A stretch of 64,000 nucleotides of DNA from Tetrastigma voinierianum (GCA_016808115.1 JAEQBH010003948.1:310001-374000), one strand, 5' to 3'; numbered from the stretch's first letter, positions 25,151 through 35,999 are shown. Numbers and translations: made by a program. Notes: generated by a model not told the origin, from the letters alone.

Positions 25151-25430
25151 AATATTGAAATTGTATTGCAAAAGAAACAAGATGTAATATGGAATTGTAT
25201 CGTTAATATGTGAATTTCAGATTGTGAGCGAGGCACCTAGATTTGAATGTGTATTGCAATACACTCGTTTGTATTGCAGAGAATGATTGTATTGCAACTT
25301 GGGGAAGCAATTGTATTGCGTAGGTCATACATGCAGTAATACAAACATCAGGTTGCGTAAAGAAAGCTGTAGGGGGTGTGACAAAGTGAGATTAAACAAT
25401 GAGGCTAGGCCGTGATTCACAACACAAATT
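25150..25430. repeat. TTGTATTGCA clustered repeat
   Basis: The decamer TTGTATTGCA or one-base variants occurs about five times (near 25,163, 25,249, 25,268, 25,288, 25,310). It is followed at about 25,370 by AGGGGGTGTGA, which resembles the inner part of the right MULE terminus. No gene seen. Confidence 0.6.
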
Positions 25431-25970
25431 TATTGTGAAATTGGGAATTTTCAATTTTTTTTCATTTTCTCACAAGTCTCTTATAATCTATTTAGAAAAA
25501 ATAAAGGTGATTCTTTTGTAATAAATATGTAGTGTTCTTCTACGCCATAATCCTTCAAATGCTTGCATTCTCGACACATAAGGATAAATTGTACAAGCCC
25601 ATACATGATACATCTTCTACTCTGCAAAGTATGAAGCAATGCAGCCAATCGTCACGGAAAGGACAAAACAGCGATTGTACGTGGGACAAACAAACTAAAA
25701 AAGCTCAGAACTCACTGTTACTTTGCTTGTTTCTAAAAATAAATAATAACCAAAGAGGGATGTTAATCTTTCAGCTGAACTATAGATTATAGGCTGTTAT
25801 TAGTGGCTAAGGTGTTAAATTATTTTGTAGCAACTAACCGTCGTGACCTTTAGGATAGGAGGAAGTTGATTTTGCATGTTCATATAGTCAAGCATGTACG
25901 TATGGCGGCCCATTACAAATAAACATACGTGTTTATTCTTACTCTGATTTGTAACTGCGGAAACATCATA
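25430..25970. other. MULE interior spacer, nothing recognised
   Basis: An 86-codon open stretch at 25,532-25,792 shows no family resemblance. I treat the region as non-coding. Confidence 0.4.
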
Positions 25971-26445
25971 ATTTCGGATTTTCAAATCGTTGCAACTAGA
26001 AAATTCGATTTCCAAATCCGGTTATGTTATATTTAATTTGATATTTGTCAAATCCGCTTAAATAACAATGCTCTATGTATAATTTTGCTATCCGACCTTT
26101 GTCTATAACTGATTTGAGCAATCCGTGTAATATCCCTGATTCTCAATATCCCGGACATCGCTTTAATATCCGGATTTTCTCGAACCGGATAAGTGTGGTT
26201 CCTTCCGCGAAAAACGAACCTCGCTCGTCTTCCCGCCTCCACCGTTGTAGCTCAAGGCAACGCCATTCTCATTATTTTTAATGTCATTCTCACACAAACG
26301 TAATGTAGGAAAGAAGAAGACTTAGTTTTTATGTTTATGTATTAGTTGTTAGACTTAATGTTTAAAATAGAATTTGATTAATTTTATTGTATTATATTAG
26401 TTGTTGTTACTTAAATTACACTATTAAAAGTAGCTAATTTAAATT
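25970..26445. repeat. Internal copy of right subterminal zone plus duplication copy 2
   Basis: 25,970-26,300 shares AAAATTCGATTTCCAAATCC and the TATCCGGATTTTC...CCGGAT block, then the CTCGTCTTCC..CCTCCACC and CAACGCCATTCTC words, with 29,790-30,080. 26,306-26,445 repeats 25,005-25,150. The arrangement suggests a nested or rearranged MULE end inside the element. Confidence 0.75.
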
Positions 26446-26539
26446 AAATTAAATACAATACATATCAATTACAATATAAAAACCATCCGTCTGCTGTAGA
26501 TACATCATGTTTCATCTAAACTAAATTGTCTCTGTGCTC

Positions 26540-29441
26540 GCTAAGTAACGTGAGTTCTGTCCTCAATAATGATCTAAAAGCCTCAATCCTTGCGGTACAT
26601 AAGGGGACCTGCATCCGAAAGACCGGGTATCGGTAAATTCTTCACGCCCGCCTGCAAACAAATCGGGAGGCATCGGGTGATGTCGAATCCGATGAAGACC
26701 TAACAAAGATCGTCCTCACAAAAACAAAAATTAAAAACATTAAATCCCGAATAACTAACATAATATGAATTTTAACAAACCCGGACGAAATGACAATCCT
26801 CAACAAATCCAAGTGTAATCAAGTGCTTTGTGGTGAAGTGGCAGTGATACGATCGGCGCAGATATGTCGCATTGTCTAATTGATAAATGGACTAACAATA
26901 TTGTACCGTGAGGCTATCAAATGACTCGCATGTCGTGTAAAGTCATCCATCTATCATATGGAGCAAAAGAGTCAAGACATGATAATGAATAAACTAACTC
27001 GAAGAACACGGTCAATCGATCCATACAATCAACATACTCATCATGAAAAGTTTGAAGCTCATGTGTCAAATCTTGTCGAACCGTTCCCCATCCGTCTTCC
27101 CCCATTCCTAGTAACCCAGCAATCGATCGATATCCACAATGACCATCTGCCTTAACATCCACGATGTTCACTATATGTTTACGTATTTGATGTGGAAAAC
27201 ATTTAATGTACTTCATTTTTTTCCTTTGGTACTTTCACGGAACATGAAGGGCTTCAGTGAAGTACTATCGTGCGTACTCAACAATTTCAACAAAGTTAAG
27301 GAGCTCGCTTTGGTAGATAAATTGATTTTCAATGACGACTTAATCTTCTGTCTTAACCTTCTGCCGGAAACATAGATGTCAGCAGGTGATAAGCTAACTC
27401 TCTCAACTTCCTTTTTAATGTTATTTTACCTGCCTCATCACAATCAGCAAATTGTCTCAAAATACTATCAATCTCATGAGTGATTGTCAGCTCAAACGAG
27501 ACATTGTCGTTCATAGTATCCAATTGCCTCCAATGAGAATGCACACTATCAAGGGGAATTGTGCGACCTTCCTTGATAAGCTCTGCAAGTTCGTGCGCAC
27601 AAGGCAACCCATATGAGGTTCTGTTCACGCAACCACATATTCCCTTCTCAATTTCAACTTGAGTTGCTCTTTTTAACTCCATCAATATCATATCGAAAGT
27701 GAAGCCCTAGATACCACAATTCCGCAATTCTTAAACATAGCATTATGGAAATGATACCACCAACGTAGTCATTTCAAATGAAGCTTTGATTTCCGTATGT
27801 TGCAACTCAATAAGAGCATTTATTACATTCCAAGAATCCTCAAAATCCCCTCGAGACGAACCAAGATGTCTCTTCAACTTTGCATGTGCACTCTCTACTC
27901 TATAAAATATAAAAATATATTAGAATCATTTTTATGTAATGGATATTTGGTATTAAAAAACTATTACTGATTAACGCATTTATTCAGACATTGCCTAAAT
28001 GCATTACTTTATCCTGGCCCAACTCGCGAAAAATCTTTCCTTATAAGGAGTCAACCATGACTCTGTCACATATTTTACTCCAGGTTAAGTATAGTAATCA
28101 GTTGTCAATGAGCTTAAATTCCTCTCGTACTCGTCCTCATTCAAAGAAAACACAAGGACACTCCAAGCTGACATGAATGCCTCCCACTTCTCTTTTCTCT
28201 CAAACGACTTCTTACAGTTTGCAAGTACATTTTTTGATATATGCCATCCGCATTAAGATTTGTCATGTAGTAAATACTAACCGCACGCCTGCATTAAGGC
28301 CAACTCCTATCGCGAACAATGACATTAGGTAATCGATCAAAGAAACATTAAACTTTGTAACTTCTCCATTGCCCAAGTGTAGTTGTCTACACGCCGCCTC
28401 TGAAGTATACAAATGCCATTAAAAGTCAAATTTGGTAGATGTCACACCTACAATCTCGAGAAGTGAAGGCGATATCGCTTGGTTTTATAAGTGCAATCCA
28501 TAATTAGGAACACGCAAATGCATTCAACAACCGAATAGAAGTAGGATGTGCCCAAACAAGTCTCTCACACATTCGCTCGATCGATCCTTCCTATGCTATC
28601 TAACATATTTACATTCATTCGCTTGTTTCATTAGTTGCTGCATTTGCGATCTACCATCTATAGTAAGTAGTCGATGTTTATGACGCATTGTAGATTGTCT
28701 TCTATAGTGCTAACATTATACTCATCATGATTTTTTATCGACAAGAGAATATTCCTGGTTTCACCCAAGTTCTCATTGGCATCTGACAATATGGTTTTCT
28801 CCCCATCCGATAATCGACCAGCATATGAGTGACCCTCCAATTGTTTAGATGCTTGATGATTATGAAATCCACAAACAACTTTAACACTCCAAACATCATT
28901 ACTAGTTAACTTCACACCGATTATCTTAAATGGACAATCACATTTTTTCGCTCCGTTGCCTTTCGATTCAAGGCTTCCAGATTCGAATTTATTCTTCGTA
29001 TGCCTATATGTTCCACCACACGCTCACATGCAAGGGTAACTCATTTTCTACTATCTCCTTATCCGGGTCTTTTATCACAATAACAAATCCGTTCTTTTTT
29101 CCCACATTCCGAGCCCATTCAATCAAAGCATCCCAACTACAAAATATCTGGATAATAACAATTTATTAATTTCGATATATCTTAAAACAAATTACTCTAA
29201 CTTTAAAGTATTAAAATTACCTCATTACTACTAAATGCATCAACGCAATCAACTAATTGCTGTGTGCGGTCAGATTATGATCGAAATTCATCTCCGCAAA
29301 AATAAAATGCAGATTAAATACAAATAATGTCCGCTTAAAAGTCGGATAAATGATCTTACCTGACGGTAAACTGGGAAAATTATGATCCGATTTCAACCGG
29401 CTATAAGTCAAATTCTCGATTTCCAACCGTATATTTTCCAT
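26540..29441 (-). pseudogene. MULE transposase: FAR1-like, MULE, SWIM, OTU domains
   Basis: The minus strand in order: a first exon near 29,441-29,220; then WDALIEWARNVGKKNGFVIV (29,135-29,075) and SNDVWSVKVVCGFHNHQ (28,910-28,860), a FAR1-type DNA-binding region. CVFLIMDCTYKTKRY (about 28,510-28,465) and FNGICILQRR (28,425) belong to the MULE catalytic core. NVLANCKKSFERKEKWEAF and PGVKYVTESWLTPYK follow at 28,230-28,030. VESAHAKLKRHLGSSRGDFE lies at 27,893-27,834. A SWIM zinc finger with CGC...SYGLPCAHEL is at 27,645-27,585. The C-terminal OTU domain has VDVKADGHCGYRSIAGLLGM (27,170-27,110, catalytic Asp/Cys in DGHC) and a CHFV-like His motif near 26,780. OTU domains are cysteine proteases, often deubiquitinating. 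Frameshifts and stops break the frame, but 27,353-27,691 and 26,917-27,216 are clean. Confidence 0.9.
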
Positions 29442-29990
29442 TTACCGGATATCACAAATCTGGTAATAACACTCCAATAATACAACCTTCTTCTAGGACA
29501 AATTTCTTGATCTGTAAAATAAAAGATTGTTTCCCTAGGATACCATGGAGATACAAAGCTTATGGCATGACTGGAAATAATCGTCAAAAATGCAATTTTT
29601 TATAACAATTCTTAAAAAAACAAAGCTCCGGATATCAAAAAACAATTCTCAAAATACAAAGCTCTGGAAATCAAAAAACAATTCTCAAAATACAAAGCTC
29701 CGGATATTAAAAATTCTCAAAATACAAAGCTCCGGATATCAAAAATATAATTTCTCTATCAAAAAACAATTCTTAAAACAATTTAGAACAATTTTCAAAA
29801 TTCGATTTCCAAATCCGGTATCTTTCCCATTTACCGGATATCACAAATCCGGTAATAACAATCAAATCCGGATTTTGATATCCGGTCTATTATTTTTAAT
29901 CCGAATTTGTTAAATCCGAGTATATTCCGGATTTAAATATCCGGAGGATAGTATGATATCCGGATTTTCGAATCCGGATTAAATACATTA
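29330..29990. repeat. MULE right subterminal CCGGAT array
   Basis: Many CCGGATAT, ATCCGGAT and AAATCCGG words occur. A sub-array of AATACAAAGCTCCGGATATC appears about four times at 29,618-29,745. Similar in composition and motif to the left array. Confidence 0.9.
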
Positions 29991-30259
29991 TGCAAAAAAA
30001 CAAACCTCAACTTCCTCGTCTTCCTTCTCCACCATTTTTAAGCTAATTTCAACGCCTTCCTCGCTATTTTTCAACGCCATTGTCACTATGTTTTTCAGTA
30101 TTAGGAGCCACTTCGAACCATTCTCACTATGTTTCAGTATTGGGAGCCACTACGGAGGAGGAAGAAGAAAGGAGTCAGTGCAAAGTAGATGAAGAAGGTA
30201 AGAAAGAAATATAAAAATTAGGGTTAAGGGTAAATGTGTCTTTTCTTGTATGCGTTTTT
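29990..30259. other. Between right subterminal array and TIR
   Basis: Holds CT-rich then GA-rich sequence. TTTTTCAGTATT(A/G)GGAGCCACT occurs twice (30,089 and 30,130). No gene. Confidence 0.5.
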
Positions 30260-30307
30260 TTAATGGGGTGTGTAGAGAAATAGAGGGGGTGTAAATAGAA
30301 TTACTCT
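30260..30307 (-). repeat. MULE right terminal inverted repeat
   Basis: Inverse of the left end, with TAATGGGGTGTGTAGAGAAA and GGGGGTGTAAATAGAATTAC. Confidence 0.9.
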
Positions 30308-30316
30308 TTGGCATGG
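30308..30316. repeat. 9-bp target duplication of MULE (right)
   Basis: TTTGGCATG, identical to 21,271-21,279. Confidence 0.95.
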
Positions 30317-30365
30317 ACATAAATCATAAATCACAGACTTCGAGCTAATCCTCGCAATGAAGAAG
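30308..30365 (-). pseudogene. Phospholipase D exon part before the MULE (HKD motif 2)
   Basis: The minus strand reads SL*FMIYVHAK up to the insertion point, where PLD proteins have RRFMIYVHAK or RRFMIYVHSK. The stop (TGA) sits at the expected Arg (CGA or AGA), a single-base difference. An AG that could be the acceptor lies at about 30,350. Joined conceptually to 21,279, the host reading is VHAKGMIVDDEY, an intact HxKxxxxD motif. Confidence 0.85.
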
Positions 30366-32430
30366 AAAGAAAATGCACTAAGGTGAATAATAATGGCAGA
30401 ACATATATAACGCCTGGATTTGGTAAACTATAATGGAACAAATGATTCTCGTGTTGATATGTCTACATGATAAATGCACCATCGATCAAACCAAATTCCT
30501 TTTCATCGTATTACTCAAAAGCTTATGAAAATATGATCTAAGCAATCAAGATGGGAAAATAAAGGTGGACTATGAAATAGCCTGTGTGTAAATTCAAGAT
30601 AGAGACATGATATTGAATGAGCACTACACTGCAATTAAAAGAATAATTTTCTCGTGTTTGGCTTTATCATGATAAATACTAGATAAAATCAAATATGATG
30701 AAAATTAATCAGCGAATTATGCCTTCTCAAACTATTTAATCATTATGCATAAGAATTAAATTAATTAAAGTGAGCTTGAAGTAGCTTACAAAAATAATTT
30801 ATTGACCTTAATATTTTTTTTCTTTTGCTTCTTTCCTTAAAACCAAACCTAGCCCAAACAAATATGTAGAGGGAAAGGCCAATATTACATGGAACAACAA
30901 ATTACTAGCAACAAGAATAATAGGTTGAACCAAGCAGCCACTTCCCACTAATCCTTTTTTTTTTTCCTTTAATTTATGATTAAGTATGAAATATGGAGCA
31001 TTATACTTCAACCACAATGATATACAATTCAAATTGGGTGGCCCTAATTAGATATTCAACTCATGATGAAATGTTTTTTTTTTTGGATGGAGAATACATG
31101 TAATAGTAAACTTTTTAACATCAGAGGGAAAATGCCATGCCAATGCACGGTTCTTAGAAGAATTGCATGTTTGAAGAGGACTTTATGTAGATGAACTTTC
31201 ACGCTTTTCGAGGCAATAAAAGTTCAAATAATCCTGTGGGTGATGCGACGCCAGCGCCCGCATTAATAGCCCCGCTCTAATAATTTGGTACACTCACTCA
31301 TTGGTTGTCCCCGCAGCTCATTCAAATTCTGATAGCTTTAAGGATCAAAATAAGTGTTTCGCTTAAAAATTTGAGTAGGTGAGCTAGAGATATTGAAAAA
31401 TATAGAGAAAAAATATGTGAAGAGAAGTGATAGAAAGCCATATAGTCCCACAAACGCTTGGGAGTCTCATCAATGAGGAAAAATAGATAAGAAAATCATT
31501 TGAGTCTTTGCTACTGAGAATTGCAAATTTGCAAAGAAAACAAAATATTATTAACCAATTAAATTTTTTTTACATGGCCTTATTTATAGGCTCACATCTC
31601 TAAGAAAATTGAAGTATATTAGGACTCTAATGACCTATTATGACTCTAATTCTAATTTGGTTTCTAACTACTAAATCTTAATTTGATTCCAACTACTAAG
31701 CCTAATTTGACTCAAACTATTAATCCTAATTCAACTCTAATTTAAACTAATAGAAATTCCCTACCTTAATGAATACGCGAAGATTCATCCCAGATATGTT
31801 AAAGATTCATCCTCATCATAACAATCATAAAAATGAAAACAATATTTGAATATTTATGGCTTGATGTTCAAAACCCGAGGATTAGAGTCCTTCACCTATA
31901 ATTCAACCATAGATAGCGCTTGATCCTTCTCACTCATGTTGCTTGTTGCCAAATTTTACCAAGGTCCTTGACTCATCTTGTTGTTGTGACACCAAGGAAT
32001 ATAAATGAAATCACCGCTCGGACTGCTTTTTCACTGAATTTTATTAGCTTTTATGGTTGAACCAACTTAGATCAATGCCTATATTCTCTTGATGATAGAC
32101 TCATTTACGCTCCATCTTTTCAGATTCACTTTTCTATCTTTGTTCAGATAAACTTATTTTTCAAACACGTTGTTTCTTAACAGTAAACATTATGTACCAT
32201 AAGGCATAACCGTTACAGTTTATCTGATCAAATTTTCCATGTAGTATGAAAGGCCTTGTATGATACAAAATACTTCAAATTTGCTTCTCTGGTTCATTCA
32301 TTATGTACTAACAAGATGGAGAAATCCTCCTTAATCTTCACTCATGGATAATTAATTAATCCGGTGATAATAGAAACCATCACTTTACGTATTTTCCGGG
32401 CGATAAAATTTCACGAGTCTCATCCTTACC
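30366..32430. other. PLD intron/intergenic sequence, no gene
   Basis: Mostly AT-rich and single copy. 31,560-31,760 has degenerate CTAATTTGA.CTAA repeats and resembles 38,450-38,620, suggesting a shared unclassified LTR fragment. Nothing else recognised. Confidence 0.5.
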
Positions 32431-32880
32431 GGGCCTCGTAAACTCAAGTATCTATCTCGATAGTTATAACTCGAGTTAACCTCTTATTAACATCAATTAA
32501 ATGATATAATCAAAGACACTACTTCAGCCCGTGACGATCTCCCCGAATGTACCCAAGAATCCTACGTGATGATCAATACAAAAAGTAAGAGATCAATAGT
32601 CTGATTTCCCATTCGTCTGGTCCCTCCAACATGGTCATAATTTACACTCATTATCCGTGACTTTGATCACATATTACTCCAACCTCTTCCCGCAACCCTA
32701 CATTAATTCCTTAGAAATCCCTTGCATGCATCCTCAATGTCAATAAACACTACATGGAAATCTTTCTTATCGTTCAAATTTCTCTTTAATTTATCCAAAG
32801 AAAATAGCTTCATGATATATTTCCTTAGGGCAACACTCCAAGTACAAACTTTGATACCGCATTACCTGCCTTAAAGTTTG
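32430..32880 (-). pseudogene. Non-LTR (LINE) reverse-transcriptase fragment
   Basis: The minus strand reads AGNAVSKFVLGV near 32,860-32,825 and then MKLFSLDKLKRNLNDKKDFH, VVFIDIEDACKGFLRN (32,812-32,705). This matches the KKDLHMVFIDLEKAYDRVPR motif of plant LINE reverse transcriptases (RTE-like), with AYD changed to ACK. Following sequence near 32,640 (CCATGTTGGAGGGACCAGA) fits the TVRT.GG segment. The fragment is short and frame-broken. It sits in a long intron or gap of the PLD gene. Confidence 0.6.
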
Positions 32881-33260
32881 CTTAAAATCACTCACTCAAA
32901 GTTCCATAACATAACTTGTAAAGCTTAACATCATGATAATTTGCAGCTTTATATTCGACCTTCTTTCTCGCATATTGGTTTACGAAAGTGCTTTTCATCC
33001 TTTGTCTTCATGATTAGTGGTCTTAAGGAACAAACTAGTCCCATACACCGCTACAAAGAAAATCCCATGTTCTACAACCTTCCATATTCTCATCTTCACA
33101 AGATTTTAGACTTCCTATCTCCCATGTCACTAATAACTCCCAAGCCTAAACTAAAAATTCTATGATCTGCACTTCTAATGCAATTGAATGGTCTGCACTC
33201 ATCTTCCTACGCATCTTCCTATTACAACCACTTTAATAGAACTCACTCTTAAAAGCTATT

Positions 33261-33644
33261 TATCAAGGGGAGGGAACCCAAGTGGTTATAAGCCCATAAG
33301 GCCAAGCCATAACTTAACGATGTGGGACTCATAATGGGTCATAACAATCCATCCCTCTTTCAAAACCGACGTCCACGGCAGTTGGTGACTTCGCAGACCC
33401 CACGGGTAATAGCCCTCCCACAACACTATAGTGACTTCGCGGACCCCACGGGTAGTAGCCCTCCCACAATTTCGAGACGAGGGTCATCCCCAAGGAATGA
33501 ACCACTCTAATACCACTCACATACAACCACTGAAAGCAGAGCTCACCCTGGTGCTAGTTGTCAAGGAAGGAGCCTAAGTGGTTATAAACCCACAAAATCA
33601 AGCAAAGAATCCTAGCGATTTGGGACTCATAATGGGTCATAACA
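33261..33644. mobile_element. TRIM-like miniature LTR element
   Basis: Two direct repeats of 86 bp (33,261-33,346 and 33,559-33,644) share GTGGTTATAA.CCCA and GGGACTCATAATGGGTCATA and end ATAACA. Between them are 212 bp with no coding capacity. This is the architecture of terminal-repeat retrotransposons in miniature. A TGGTATTAGAGTGG word on the minus strand at 33,504-33,517 resembles a tRNA-Met primer site, suggesting minus orientation, but it is about 40 bp from the LTR. No clear target duplication. Confidence 0.7.
33385..33473. repeat. Tandem pair inside the TRIM-like element
   Basis: GTGACTTCGC.GACCCCACGG followed by GTA.TAGCCCTCCCACAA occurs twice, about 46 bp apart. Confidence 0.85.
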
Positions 33645-34753
33645 CTTTCGTACCTATCTTACCATATAAATCATCACAAGCCACAAATTTTACTTCAATT
33701 CTTATTTTTGTAGCCTTCTTCAAGATAGTGAATAATTTTCTTAACTTCCATCTTATCTGATGCTACATTCTTTTCTTAACATTTTCATACAGCAAATCTT
33801 CCATTCCAACAACAATTTTATCTAAACCTCACCACTTTGCAACCTCTTGAAAAACTCAGAGCATGCATTCCCTAAGCCATGAAACTTTACCTTTATCTTC
33901 TCGATTTTAGATTCCCGTATTGCATATTTTTAAGGAATTAAATGTTCAGGACTAACTTATTCATATAAAACTTTTCAACATTCATATTCAAGTTCATCTC
34001 CAATCCTCTTGATGAAGCATTTTACTCCGTGAGGGTAAACAAGTTTTTAAGATTATGTAGAAGTTTGTATAAAAATATATATAAAATAAAAGGATGTTTT
34101 TCTGCTCTATCGAGCTGAGGGCTTCGATCGACCTTACCCCCCATAACTCTTCTAACTTACGGACTAAGTAAATCGCCTAATAATGCATAGGTGACAGATC
34201 CACCAAATGGCAAAATGAAAAACAAAGTAGAGTCATGCCAAGTTAGAAAAATATCCAACCCACATCCTCGAACGCTTGAGGTGTAAAGATAACCACAATA
34301 CATGAAAAGGATGTTTGCTTAACTCGCCAAAAGAATTTCGGGCATGGCAAAGACTACTGGGAACACCTTTCCGTCACCAGATCACTATATAGACACGTAA
34401 ATTTTCATATGCACTGATTTTGCTACAAATTTAAGGCCACCCATAGGAATTAAATTATCTCGCACTCGCTCACACAAATAATGTAGACCAGAAAACATAG
34501 AAGAGAATGAACTCTTTAAAAGCATGAATTAGAAACAAAGATTTGAAGAAATTTGAAATACATCTATTGATCAGAGAGGTAAGAATACACCTAATTATTA
34601 TAATCACGCGAAAATAGAGAAGAAGCAAGGAAGAAAAAGAGAGAAGGAAATATTATTTACATGTGCAAATGTCAAAATTTTGATGGTAAAATAGAAAATA
34701 GCAACCCAAAAATCCCGAATTTTTGGAAAAGAAAAAACCAGCTCAAATAAATC
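33645..34753. other. No gene recognised
   Basis: AT-rich intronic or intergenic sequence; purine-rich near 34,600-34,650. No supported feature. Confidence 0.5.
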
Positions 34754-34761
34754 TTCATGCA

Positions 34762-35059
34762 CATAGTTTTAAAGGTGCGAGGCACACCCAGGCACAAAAG
34801 CCTCCTCGGGCTTAGGCGCTAAGCACGGCCTGAGGCAAAGCAGTGAAGTGAAATGTAGGCCTCGAGATGCATTATTTTTTATAAAATATGATTAATCTAA
34901 TTGAATTAAAAAAAATTAACATTCCTAACATTTAAAAGAAACATTCAATATAAAGGTAAAGAAATTATATGAATATTAATATATATAATTAGAAATTTCA
35001 AGAGTAAAAGTGTTCAAAAAGGAAATTAAAGTCTGCAAGGTGCGCCTTTTAAAACTGTG
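34762..35059. mobile_element. hAT-type MITE, 298 bp
   Basis: Ends are CATAGTTTTAAAGGTGCG and, reverse-complemented, CACAGTTTTAAAAGGCGC. The inside is AT-rich with GCGCC-rich borders (GGCTTAGGCGCTAAGC). It is flanked by perfect 8-bp direct repeats TTCATGCA at 34,754-34,761 and 35,060-35,067, the duplication size of hAT elements. No coding capacity. Confidence 0.88.
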
Positions 35060-35599
35060 TTCATGCATTCAGTATTATCATGTAGATAAGATTTTCATGT
35101 ATCTCTACTCAAACGATGTGAGAAGAAATTTCATCAAAAGCTTATCATGTTAAGGTTGTCCATTGTGCACACAGCCTTAATAGCTACCTAAAATTTAGGA
35201 TCATACCCACACGTGGAGAGGCGGTCATCGGACCATGAATTACAAATAAATGACCCCATGATGCATATGGGGGGCTATAACCCATCTCAAATGCGACCCC
35301 ATACTCCTACGTGAAGAGATAGAGATAGATCAACGGACATAGATATGATTAGGAGACAGAACAAACAAGAAACTTGAGTGAGGCAAAATTGAGATTTGCA
35401 GCAGCGAAGCTCACAATATCTTGTTAAGATGCCAATTTGACCAAGAGTGAAGCCCGCGATGCATATCGAAGCTAACATGAGTTATATTAGCAAGTAAACG
35501 GATACTTGAATTATTCTTTAGGGACTTCAAGCGGTAAAATAAATAGCACGCATTTTGAAATAAATATCAAGATAATAAAAATCGACTTCATGTTTTTAC

Positions 35600-35850
35600 T
35601 CGAGTTTTAAATTTGGTGGTCTGCGAATGTCTCAGTTGTGCGACAAGCTATAATGACGAGTGGGAGATTAGCGGGATGATGACAAGACCGCACTTTGCTT
35701 GCATTTTTGTATGATGGCCAGTAATATGCGAGATCCAAGAAAATGCAGTTTCTCTTATGTAGTGTTGCGCCGATCTTATAGCTTTCACATAAAGCGGCAT
35801 GTATGCTCTTATCTATTTTCGATTCTTTCCACAAACAGATTACGCAAAGC
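35600..35850 (-). pseudogene. Phospholipase D exon (IDKSIHAAY..YWPSYKNA)
   Basis: The minus strand reads ESKIDKSIHAAL in one frame, YVKAIRSAQHYI in the next and LAYYWPSYKNA in the first again. This matches the PLD stretch IDxSIHAAYVKAIRSAQHFIYIENQYFLGSSYxW between the two HKD motifs. The YIENQYF core is partly lost. The order on the strand is correct relative to the neighbouring PLD exons. The slips are single-base and could be sequencing errors. Confidence 0.85.
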
Positions 35851-35999
35851 AAAGGGGTGATAGAAAAGCCATTTTACTAGTATAAAGTCAACTAACATAA
35901 ACACAGTTGAAATTAATTTAGTGGATACGAACTCACGAAGTAGCAGTTGCGCGTAAGCAGTCTTTAACACATTGCCCTCGGCATCCTAAACAAGCTTTG

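Larger units (their letters stand above)
21280..30307. mobile_element. Autonomous-type MULE, 9,028 bp, inserted in PLD
   Basis: The left end starts GAGTAGTTCTATTCACACCC and the right end, reverse-complemented, starts GAGTAATTCTATTTACACCC. The match continues through CTCCACGCACCCCATTA versus CTCTACACACCCCATTA, so terminal inverted repeats extend about 46 bp. Perfect 9-bp duplications flank it. Inside are a plus-strand PMD gene (22,856-25,020) and a minus-strand transposase with FAR1-like DNA-binding, MULE, SWIM and OTU domains (26,540-29,441). Subterminal zones at both ends are packed with CCGGAT words. Coding frames have indels, so current activity is doubtful, but ends and duplications are intact. 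Confidence 0.93.

Noticed and set aside
35287..35478. Open stretch that could be another PLD exon before the VIPMWPEG motif
   Set aside because: Only a few words fit (GTAATTCATGGTCCGATG near 35,235 on the minus strand); too weak to annotate.
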